From positions 1-7,703 of the forward strand of contig JAICVC010000101.1 in the NCBI GenBank assembly GCA_025935515.1: DNA of 7,703 nt, written 5' to 3'. The notes under the pieces were generated by a model. The model saw nothing but the letters and a program-made list of their open reading frames with translations. It did not search any database and had not been told where the DNA came from. The position numbers and the translations under genes are program-made. The DNA comes from Sphingomonas sp. (GTDB taxonomy: Bacteria; Pseudomonadota; Alphaproteobacteria; Sphingomonadales; Sphingomonadaceae). This document shows, piece by piece, positions 1 through 6,292 of the stretch; the first letter of the stretch is position 1, and each line of letters opens with the position of its first letter.

Positions 1-678
1 CCACGTCGCCGACGACAGCTGAGGCTTGAGCGTTGGGACCGCGGCCATCAGCCGGTCGAGCTGCTCCACCTCGGCATTCGCGCCCGGTCCGATCAGCAGG
101 GGCAGGTCAGGCATCTTGTCGACCGCGACACGGTCGAGCACGATACCCTCGCTATCGATCAGCGCCAGCCGTCCCTGGTTCTGCCACAGCGCCGTCGGGG
201 TCCGCTCGACGATGTCGATCACCAGCGTGTCGGGAAGGCGGCGGGAGACGCGCGCGTCCTTGACCCAGCCGTATCGGAGCAGCCGGCGGCGGATGTCCGA
301 CACGCTGACCAGGGCTTGCGGCGCCTTCGCAGCGCCGGCCTGGTCGGCCGCGCGCTTGAGCTCGTCGGTGACGACGGCGTCGACGATTGCGCGATTCATG
401 TGGTTGATACCGGCAATCTGGTAGCCGCTGACCTTGAAGCCGGCTGCACCGACCGCTGCGCCCGCCGCCCGCTCCGCCCTGGCCGGGAGGCCAAGCGCCA
501 CGACCACAACGATGCCGATCGCAAGCACGAACGCCCCGAAGACGAGTCCGGCGATCCTGTTGGCCCGCGCCTGATCGACGGGAAGCCGCTTCGCGATCTT
601 CCTGGGCACCGCGACCTTGGACGGCTTCCGCGCCTTGGCGCGACCGGCGCCGCCGCGGCGGACGTGCGAAGCGCTCAT
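1..678 (-). CDS. ftsQ: Cell division protein FtsQ (partial, C-terminus outside the window)
   Basis: FtsQ is a single-pass membrane protein of the divisome that recruits FtsB/FtsL. The first 226 codons are visible and read open to the left edge. The N-terminus is basic and cytoplasmic (about 20 Lys/Arg-rich residues among the first 41). One membrane helix follows at about 42-64 (IAGLVFGAFVLAIGIVVVVA region). A periplasmic POTRA domain begins at about 81 with FKVSGYQIAGINHMNR and runs to RRLPDTLVIDIVERTP (146-161). The beta domain begins with ALWQNQGRLALIDSEGIVL (163-181). The POTRA domain carries an Ala-rich stretch (about 105-122, DELKRAADQAGAAKAPQA) that I recall as common in sphingomonads. 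The ATG forms an ATGA overlap with the ddl stop, and AAGGA lies eight bases upstream, so the start is well supported. The gene expected next is ftsA, outside the window. Confidence 0.95.
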   Translation of the reverse strand, partial: MSASHVRRGGAGRAKARKPSKVAVPRKIAKRLPVDQARANRIAGLVFGAFVLAIGIVVVVALGLPARAERAAGAAVGAAGFKVSGYQIAGINHMNRAIVDAVVTDELKRAADQAGAAKAPQALVSVSDIRRRLLRYGWVKDARVSRRLPDTLVIDIVERTPTALWQNQGRLALIDSEGIVLDRVAVDKMPDLPLLIGPGANAEVEQLDRLMAAVPTLKPQLSSATW

Positions 679-1616
679 TGCCCAGATCCTTTGGGCAACG
701 CCTCCTCGATCAGCCGCTCGACCAGCTCGCCGTAACTGACGCCCTTGAGCTTCGCCTGCTCGGGCACCAGGCTCAGCGGAGTCATGCCGGGCTGGGTATT
801 GACCTCGAGGAGGTAGATTCCGGCCTCTCCCAGCTCGTCGTCCCAGCGGAAATCGGAGCGCGACGCGCCCTTGCAGCCGAGCAGCTGATGGGCCCGCGCG
901 GCCATGTCCATCATCGCGGTTGCGATTTCAAAGGGGATTTCTGCCGGACAGACGTGCTGGGTCAGGCCGTCGGTATATTTGGCGTCATAATCGTAGAAAC
1001 CGGCCTTGGGCTTCAATTCCGTGACCGCCAGCGGCTCTCCGCGCATCACCGCGACGGTCAGCTCGCGGCCCTTGATGAAAGGCTCAGCGAGCAATTCGTC
1101 GAAATGATGCCAGGGGCCCTCGACGTCCTTGCCGATCGGGTTTCCGTAATTGCCATTCTCGGTGACGATGGCGACTCCGACCGACGAGCCCTCATTGACG
1201 GGCTTCAAGACATAGGGCCGCGGCAGCGGGTCCTCCTGGTGCAGGCTCTCACTCGAGACGATGCGCCCCGCCGGCATGCGGATGCCGTGCGGCACCAGCA
1301 CCATCTTGGTCAGCTCCTTGTCGATTGCGATAACCGAGGTCTCGAGCCCGCTGTGCGTGTAGCGGAGGTCCATCAGGTCCATCATGCCCTGGACGGTGCC
1401 GTCCTCGCCCGGCGTCCCGTGAAGCGCGTTGAATACGACATCGGGCTTCAGCTCGGCGAGACGACTGGCGACGTCGCGGCCCATGTCGAGCTCGGTCACA
1501 TTCGCCCACCCGCGTTCGCGCAGCGCCGCGGCGACGCCCTTGCCGCTGGTCAGCGAGACCTCTCGCTCGGACGACCAGCCTCCCATCAGGACCACGACGT
1601 GGATATCCCTGTTCAT
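675..1616 (-). CDS. ddl: D-alanine--D-alanine ligase
   Basis: Ddl is a cytoplasmic ATP-grasp enzyme that joins two D-alanines; MurF then adds the dipeptide to the precursor. The protein has 313 residues, normal for DdlB-type enzymes. The N-terminal motif MGGWSSEREVSLTSG (11-25) holds the first D-Ala-binding glutamate (Glu17). NALHGTPGEDGTVQG (63-77) and YVLKPVNEGSSVGVAI (135-150) follow. The last contains the Ser of the Glu-Ser-Tyr triad (Ser144), and FYDYDAKY (207-214) supplies the Tyr (Tyr214), which fits D-Ala-D-Ala rather than D-Ala-D-lactate synthesis. Metal ligands appear as Asp255 in RSDF and Glu271/Asn273 in LLEVNTQPGMTPLSLVP. The ATG at 1616 gives an ATGA overlap with murB. An ATG 27 bases upstream (1643) is possible but lacks a better ribosome site. 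Sequence alone does not separate ddlB from ddlA naming; location favours ddlB. Confidence 0.96.
   Translation of the reverse strand: MNRDIHVVVLMGGWSSEREVSLTSGKGVAAALRERGWANVTELDMGRDVASRLAELKPDVVFNALHGTPGEDGTVQGMMDLMDLRYTHSGLETSVIAIDKELTKMVLVPHGIRMPAGRIVSSESLHQEDPLPRPYVLKPVNEGSSVGVAIVTENGNYGNPIGKDVEGPWHHFDELLAEPFIKGRELTVAVMRGEPLAVTELKPKAGFYDYDAKYTDGLTQHVCPAEIPFEIATAMMDMAARAHQLLGCKGASRSDFRWDDELGEAGIYLLEVNTQPGMTPLSLVPEQAKLKGVSYGELVERLIEEALPKGSGQ
678..698 (-). promoter_or_regulatory. ftsQ ribosome binding site inside a hairpin loop
   Basis: On the mRNA strand a perfect 7-base inverted repeat, TTGCCCA ... TGGGCAA, flanks a 7-base loop AAGGATC. The Shine-Dalgarno sequence AAGGA is entirely in the loop, eight bases before the ftsQ ATG, and the A of the ATG is the last base of the stem. 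The element lies within the last codons of ddl. The pairing and the spacing are read directly; any effect on translation is inference. It could mark a coupled initiation site opened by ribosomes finishing ddl. Confidence 0.6.
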
Positions 1617-2509
1617 TCGTTGCCGACCCGCTGGATTTCCCATTCCAATTTGATGTGGGTTTTCGCCTCGACGCGGCGGCGCACTTCCTCGCCCAGCGCC
1701 TCGATCTCCGCACTTGTCGCGCTACCGAGATTGAGCAGGAAATTGCAATGCTTTTCCGAGACTTGGGCGCCGCCTATCGTCAGGCCACGGCATTCCGCCG
1801 CGTCTATCAAAGCCCAGGCCTTATGGCCCGGCGGATTCTTGAAGGTCGAGCCGCCGGTGCGGCTGCGCAGCGGCTGCGATTCCTCGCGGGCGCGGGCGAT
1901 CGCGTCCATCTCGGCGCCGATCGCTTCGGGGTCGCCAGGCTCGCCACGGAAGACGGCTTCGATGACCACGGCGCCCGTGGGGACATCACTGTGGCGATAG
2001 GTGTAGCCGAGCTTGTCGCGCGGCCACTCGACCACTTCACCGGAGCGAAGGACCAGCCGCGCGGAAACGAGGATGTCGCTGACCTCGCGGCCATAGGCGC
2101 CGCCATTCATGCGAACGAAGCCGCCCACCGTTCCGGGGATACCGCGCAAAAACTCGAGCCCGGCGATTCCCGCATCGCGCGCGGACGAGGAGACCAGGAT
2201 GCCGCTCGCGCCTCCGCCGCAGCGGAGGGTGGTTTCGTCGATACGGTCGATCTTGGCGAATGACTTGCCGAGGCGGACGACTACCCCTGGCACGCCGCCG
2301 TCACGGACGATGAGGTTGGAGCCGAGTCCGAGCGCCATCACTCGAACCGACGGATCGAGCTCGCGCAGGAACGAGACAAGGTCGTCCTCGTCCCTGGGTT
2401 CGAACAGCCATTCCGCACTGCCCCCGCTCTTGAACCAAACGAGCGACGCGAGCGGCGCGTTCGGCGTGAGTCTGCCGCGAACCGAGGGCATGGTCGCGAC
2501 GGCGGTCAC
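1613..2509 (-). CDS. murB: UDP-N-acetylenolpyruvoylglucosamine reductase
   Basis: MurB is the FAD enzyme that uses NADPH to reduce UDP-GlcNAc-enolpyruvate to UDP-MurNAc, the substrate of MurC encoded just upstream. With the start chosen, it has 298 residues, in keeping with the short (type II) form. FAD-domain motifs are WFKSGGSAE (25-33), GLGSNLIVRDGG (61-72), LRGIPGTVGG (121-130) and MNGGAYG (134-140). Catalytic positions are visible: YTYRHS (169-174, Arg172), GGSTFKNP (219-226, with the proton-donor Ser221) and LEWEIQRVG near the C-terminus (Glu291). Start choice: GTG at 2509 forms a GTGA overlap with the murC stop and has GAGGG eight bases upstream. An in-frame ATG at 2557 would add 16 Arg-rich residues that are simply murC sequence read in another frame; an ATG at 2491 has no ribosome site. 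The exact start is less certain than the gene. Confidence 0.95.
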   Translation of the reverse strand: MTAVATMPSVRGRLTPNAPLASLVWFKSGGSAEWLFEPRDEDDLVSFLRELDPSVRVMALGLGSNLIVRDGGVPGVVVRLGKSFAKIDRIDETTLRCGGGASGILVSSSARDAGIAGLEFLRGIPGTVGGFVRMNGGAYGREVSDILVSARLVLRSGEVVEWPRDKLGYTYRHSDVPTGAVVIEAVFRGEPGDPEAIGAEMDAIARAREESQPLRSRTGGSTFKNPPGHKAWALIDAAECRGLTIGGAQVSEKHCNFLLNLGSATSAEIEALGEEVRRRVEAKTHIKLEWEIQRVGNE

Positions 2510-3918
2510 TTCTTCGCCCTCGCGTCGCCAATGCCGGCGGGCAGCGCGGCAGCCCATTTCGTGATGTCGCCCGCGCCCATGCAGATGACCATGTCACCCT
2601 CGGCGGCGAGGTCGCGCAATTCGCGGCACAGTTCCGCCTGGTTCTCGACCGTGCGGACCATGCGGTGTCCATGCGCGCGCAAGCCCTCGACCAGCGCGTT
2701 TGCGTCGACGCCGTCGATCGGCTCCTCGCCGGCGGGGTAGACCGGTGTCACGAACACCGCGTCGGCGTCGTTGAACGCGTTCTGGAACTCATCCATCAAC
2801 GACTGCAGGCGGGTGAAGCGATGCGGTTGCATCACGGCGATCACTCGGCCTTCGGCCCCCTCTCGCGCGGCGGCGAGAACGGCCCGGATTTCGGTCGGGT
2901 GGTGGGCATAATCGTCGATGACGATCGCGCCGTCGGCCTCGCCGACCCTGGTGAAGCGGCGTTTGACCCCTTCGAAGCGTTCGAACCCGGCAACGATTGC
3001 GTCGTCCGATATGCCGAGCTCGATCGCAACAGGGATTGCCGCGAGAGCGTTTTGCACATTGTGGCGGCCGGGGATCGGGACATGGATGGCAAGCGTGCGG
3101 CGCTCGCCGTCCTTGCCCAGGATCACCGCATCGAACTTGCTTCCGCCCGGAACCGAAGTGACATTGTCCGCACGCACATCGGCCAGCGCCGAGAAACCGT
3201 ACGTGACGATCCGCCGGTCGCGAATGCGCCCGATGATGTTCTGCACTTCCGGATGATCCACGCACAGGACCGCCAAACCATAGAAGGGAACGTTCTCGAC
3301 GAACTCGACGAACGCGTCCTTCACCCGGTCGAAGCCGCCATAATGCTCGAGATGCTCGGGATCGATGTTGGTCACGACCGCGATCGTACCGTCGAGGCGG
3401 AGGAAGCTGCCGTCGCTCTCGTCGGCCTCGATCACCCACCAGTCGCTTTTCCCAAGCCGAGCATTCGAGCCGTAGCGGTTGATGATCCCGCCGTTGATCA
3501 CGGTCGGGTCGAGCCCGCCGCTGTCGAGCAAAGCGGCGATCATCGACGTCGTGGTGGTCTTGCCGTGGGTGCCCGCGACCGCGACCGTCTTCTGCATGCG
3601 CATCAGCTCGGCCAGCATTTCGGCGCGGCGGACGCGCGGCAGCCGCCGCTCGGCGGCAGCCTGGATCTCCGGATTGCTGTCCTTGATCGCGGTCGAGCAG
3701 ACGACGACCGCGGCATCGCCGAGATTCTCGGGTGAATGACCGATGCTGACCGGGATTCCCGCCTTGCGGAGCTTTTCGAGGACGTAGGAATCCGAAAGGT
3801 CGGAACCCTGCACCTGATAGCCGAGCTGGTGCATCACCTCGGCGATGCCCGACATGCCGATGCCGCCAATGCCGACGAAATGGATAGTCCCGATGTCGGT
3901 GCCCAAGGCCTTCATCAT
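2506..3918 (-). CDS. murC: UDP-N-acetylmuramate--L-alanine ligase
   Basis: MurC is the first Mur ligase: it joins L-alanine to UDP-MurNAc with ATP in the cytoplasm. The protein has 470 residues, typical for the family. Motifs in order: FVGIGGIGMSGIAE (14-27), the nucleotide-binding start of the N-terminal domain; GTHGKTTTTS (116-125), the ATP loop; EADESDGSF (164-172); NIDPEHLEHYG (184-194); GRHNVQNALAA (284-294); DDYAHHPTEI (335-344), the signature that separates MurC from MurD/E/F; QPHRFTR (364-370); and GAGDI (448-452). The gene begins with two consecutive ATG codons. The first (3918) is chosen because it gives an ATGA overlap with the murG stop; the second at 3915 is possible. A GGAG lies 10 bases upstream of the first ATG. 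Confidence 0.98.
   Translation of the reverse strand: MMKALGTDIGTIHFVGIGGIGMSGIAEVMHQLGYQVQGSDLSDSYVLEKLRKAGIPVSIGHSPENLGDAAVVVCSTAIKDSNPEIQAAAERRLPRVRRAEMLAELMRMQKTVAVAGTHGKTTTTSMIAALLDSGGLDPTVINGGIINRYGSNARLGKSDWWVIEADESDGSFLRLDGTIAVVTNIDPEHLEHYGGFDRVKDAFVEFVENVPFYGLAVLCVDHPEVQNIIGRIRDRRIVTYGFSALADVRADNVTSVPGGSKFDAVILGKDGERRTLAIHVPIPGRHNVQNALAAIPVAIELGISDDAIVAGFERFEGVKRRFTRVGEADGAIVIDDYAHHPTEIRAVLAAAREGAEGRVIAVMQPHRFTRLQSLMDEFQNAFNDADAVFVTPVYPAGEEPIDGVDANALVEGLRAHGHRMVRTVENQAELCRELRDLAAEGDMVICMGAGDITKWAAALPAGIGDARAKK
2517..2521 (-). promoter_or_regulatory. murB ribosome binding site
   Basis: GAGGG (GAGG eight bases before the GTG at 2509) lies inside the end of murC. It is the reason for choosing GTG at 2509 over the in-frame ATG codons at 2557 and 2491, neither of which has a comparable site. 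Confidence 0.6.
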
Positions 3919-5072
3919 GCCGGCATTGCTCCATTCGGAGCTGTCGCAGTGACCACGCGCGGTGAGAGGCCAACCGCAACCGGCGCGACCCCATTGCCGA
4001 TGCGTTCAACCAGGTCGGCGAGATCGCGCGCGGCATGGGGGCGTCCGACCGAGAGCGCCCGCCCCGCAGCATTGTTGAGCGCGACCGGGTCGATCGCAAG
4101 CGCCTCGATCTGCCGCGCGAGCACATCGGGCGTGAAATTGTCCTGGCGGATCGCCCGCGCGCCGCCCGCCTTGACCATCTCACGGGCATTGGCGGTCTGG
4201 TGGTCGTCGGTCGCCGCCGCGAACGGGATGAGGATCGCGGGCCGTCCGGCGGCAGTCAGCTCGGCGATGGTCGAGGCACCGGCGCGGCCGATCATGAGAT
4301 GGCATTCGGCGAGCTTGTCCGCCATGTCCTCGATGTAGGTCATGACTTCGGCTGGGATGCCGAGGTCGGCATATTGGTTGCGCACCCGTTCGATATCGTC
4401 GGGCCGGCATTGCTGGACGACCTGCAGACGGCGCCGGAGCGACGGCTCGAGCATGCCAAGCCCCTGCGGCACAACTTCGCTGAGGATCGTCGCGCCCTGG
4501 CTTCCGCCGGTCACGAGGATCTTGAGCGGCGCCACTTCGTCGAACGGGGGAAAGGGCATCTCGCCGAGCCGCGCAATCTCTTCACGCACCGGATTGCCGA
4601 CCAGGACGGTCTTCGCCTGGTATTTGGGTTTCAGGCGATCGATCTCATCGTAGGCAACTCCGATCGCCTCGGCATCGCCGGCGAGCAGCCGGTTGACGCG
4701 TCCGATCACGGCATTCTGCTCGTGGAGTACGGTCGGGATGCCCCTCGAGCTCGCCGCGAGCAGCGACGGGAAGGCGGGGTAGCCACCAAATCCGACCACG
4801 GCGTCAGGCGCATGCTCGCGATACAGGCGCTTGGCCTCGCCCCTGCCCTTCAGCACCGATCCCGCGGCCTTCAGCCACCCGATCGGGCCGCCCCCCAACC
4901 TTCCGGCTGGCAGGATGTGCACGGGGACATCCTCGAACAGGCCCGGAAAGCGCGCGCCGCGTTCATCGGTGATGAGCAAAACGCCATGGCCGCGGCTCTT
5001 AAACTCCGCGGCCAGCGCATGTGCCGGAATCATGTGTCCGCCGGTCCCTCCGGCGGCCAGCACAAAGTTCAT
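3915..5072 (-). CDS. murG: UDP-N-acetylglucosamine--undecaprenyl-PP-MurNAc-pentapeptide GlcNAc transferase
   Basis: MurG is the peripheral inner-face GT28 enzyme that adds GlcNAc to lipid I to make lipid II. With the start chosen here it has 385 residues, a little longer than the E. coli enzyme. Visible motifs are AGGTGGH (7-13), the glycine-rich loop; GFGGYPAFPSL (94-104); HEQNAVIGRVNR (117-128); GNPVR (159-163); GGSQGA (189-194), the second glycine loop; GRAGASTIAEL (262-272); and PFAAATDDHQTANA (283-296), the donor-binding end. About 20 residues after the conserved core form a low-complexity Ala/Pro/Val tail. Start choice: an in-frame ATG lies 24 bases upstream (5096), but the ATG at 5072 gives an ATGA overlap with ftsW and puts the glycine loop at the usual distance from the N-terminus. 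A GGAG lies 11 bases before it, slightly far. Confidence 0.96.
   Translation of the reverse strand: MNFVLAAGGTGGHMIPAHALAAEFKSRGHGVLLITDERGARFPGLFEDVPVHILPAGRLGGGPIGWLKAAGSVLKGRGEAKRLYREHAPDAVVGFGGYPAFPSLLAASSRGIPTVLHEQNAVIGRVNRLLAGDAEAIGVAYDEIDRLKPKYQAKTVLVGNPVREEIARLGEMPFPPFDEVAPLKILVTGGSQGATILSEVVPQGLGMLEPSLRRRLQVVQQCRPDDIERVRNQYADLGIPAEVMTYIEDMADKLAECHLMIGRAGASTIAELTAAGRPAILIPFAAATDDHQTANAREMVKAGGARAIRQDNFTPDVLARQIEALAIDPVALNNAAGRALSVGRPHAARDLADLVERIGNGVAPVAVGLSPRVVTATAPNGAMPA
3928..3941 (-). promoter_or_regulatory. Small hairpin containing the murC ribosome binding site
   Basis: The mRNA strand reads GCTCC-GAAT-GGAGC, a 5-base stem with a 4-base loop in the last codons of murG. The 3' arm carries GGAG, ten bases before the first murC ATG. 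Pairing would hide this site, the reverse of the arrangement at ftsQ. The stem is short, so chance is a serious alternative. Confidence 0.35.
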
Positions 5073-6292
5073 GTAGTCAGCGACTCCCCGCTCCATTTCA
5101 CGACATAGGGCGAACGGGTGAGATACGGATTCCGGCGCGTGAAAGCGAGCAGCAAGCCCATGCCGATCGACAGCGCCAGCATCGAGCTGCCGCCATAGCT
5201 GATGAACGGCAGGGTCATGCCCTTCGACGGCGCGAGCTGGACGTTGACCATCATGTTGATCAGCGCCTGGAGGCCGAACTCGACGGCCAGGCCGGCGGCG
5301 GCGAGGATCGAGAAGCTGTTGTCCTCATCGAGCAGCTTGATCAGCACTCGCGCGACGATGCCGAGATAGAGGCACGCGATGGCGAGGCAGGCGATTAGGC
5401 CGAACTCCTCGCCGATGACCGAGAAGATATAGTCGGTGTGCGGCTCGGGCAGGCCGAACTTGCGGGTGCCGCCGCCCGGGCCCATGCCGAACAGCCCGCC
5501 GGCGGTCAGCGTCCGCATCGCATTCTCGGTCTGGAAATTGTCGCCGGTGCCGAACAGGAACTCATCGATGCGCGCGGTGGCGACGTCGTAGAAGAAGTAG
5601 GCCAGCACAATCCCGACCAGCCCGGCGACCGCAAGGCCGATCAGGATGCGCAGGTTGATTCCCGCCAGCGCGAGCATCGCCACCCACACAGCGCAGAAGA
5701 TGATGGTGCTGCCGAAGTCGGGCTGCTTCATCAGCAGGAAGGCGATCCCGCCAACGACGACTGCCGATATGGGAAAGACCGGCAGCGACTTGTCGCTGTC
5801 CTTGAGGCTCAACAGCCAGGCCATCGACACGACGAAGAAAGGCTTCAGAAACTCGGACGGCTGGACCTGGCCGACGCCAAACTCGATCCACCTCCGCGCG
5901 CCGTTACGCTCGGGGCCCAGGATGGGGACGAAGATGAGGAGGACGAAGAAGAACGCCGCGCCGAACAGGCTCAATCGGCGGGCCCGCTCCTTGGGCATCA
6001 TGGAAATGCCGATCATCACCGGCACGCCGAGCGCGATCCAGGCAAGCTGGCGCCAGAAATAGTAGAGCTCGGAGAAGCGGACGCTGCCGCCCGAATAGCG
6101 GTGGCCGGCGGCGGGCGACGCGGCGGCGACGGCGATGAGGCCAATCGCGATCAACACGGTCACCAGCAGCAGCAGGACCTTGTCGATTTCCCAGAACCAG
6201 CGGCCCATTGCGCTGGTGTCGGAGCGGCCGTAGCGATCGGGGTCGATCAGCGCGGCCTTGGCCTTGATCTGGCCGGAGATGCTTTTGATCAT
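5069..6292 (-). CDS. ftsW: Septal peptidoglycan polymerase FtsW (SEDS glycosyltransferase)
   Basis: FtsW is the membrane glycosyltransferase of the divisome; it polymerises lipid II into septal glycan together with a class B penicillin-binding protein. The 407-residue protein has a cytoplasmic N-terminus of about 37 residues followed by roughly ten hydrophobic segments (about 38-59, 79-97, 108-125, 150-163, 172-188, 192-210, 213-235, 290-317, 328-350, 363-388). SEDS signatures are GARRWIEFG (131-139), QPSEFLK (144-150), KQPDFGST (189-196), the large loop with LPEPHTDYIF (281-290), whose Asp287 aligns with the proposed catalytic aspartate, and LPFISYGGSS (361-370). Position between murD and murG supports FtsW rather than RodA. 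The ATG start forms an ATGA overlap with the murD stop and has GGAGGGG just upstream. A later Met29 lacks such a site. Confidence 0.96.
   Translation of the reverse strand: MIKSISGQIKAKAALIDPDRYGRSDTSAMGRWFWEIDKVLLLLVTVLIAIGLIAVAAASPAAGHRYSGGSVRFSELYYFWRQLAWIALGVPVMIGISMMPKERARRLSLFGAAFFFVLLIFVPILGPERNGARRWIEFGVGQVQPSEFLKPFFVVSMAWLLSLKDSDKSLPVFPISAVVVGGIAFLLMKQPDFGSTIIFCAVWVAMLALAGINLRILIGLAVAGLVGIVLAYFFYDVATARIDEFLFGTGDNFQTENAMRTLTAGGLFGMGPGGGTRKFGLPEPHTDYIFSVIGEEFGLIACLAIACLYLGIVARVLIKLLDEDNSFSILAAAGLAVEFGLQALINMMVNVQLAPSKGMTLPFISYGGSSMLALSIGMGLLLAFTRRNPYLTRSPYVVKWSGESLTT

Noticed and set aside
678..2000. Long plus-strand open frame of 440 codons opposite ddl and murB.
   Set aside because: It is antisense to two clearly identified conserved genes, has no recognisable domain, and long antisense frames are expected in GC-rich coding DNA.
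2489..2528. Six-base inverted repeat (GCGACG / CGTCGC) enclosing the murB ribosome site and start.
   Set aside because: The loop is about 21 bases and the stem only six, a common chance occurrence in DNA this rich in GC.
2510..2557. Sixteen extra N-terminal residues on murB from an upstream ATG.
   Set aside because: The stretch lies within the murC coding sequence and is Arg-rich, and the GTG at 2509 has both a GTGA overlap and a GAGGG site.
2665..3735. Plus-strand open frame of 356 codons opposite murC.
   Set aside because: It shadows the murC coding frame; the translation is rich in Asp, Arg, His and Val as expected from antisense codons and shows no motif.
2789..4189. Minus-strand open frame of 466 codons overlapping murC and murG in another frame.
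   Set aside because: Arg/Pro-rich translation with no motif; the true frames over the same bases carry the full MurC and MurG signatures.
4035..5108. Plus-strand open frame of 357 codons opposite murG.
   Set aside because: Antisense to murG over its whole length, with no domain or ribosome site I can support.
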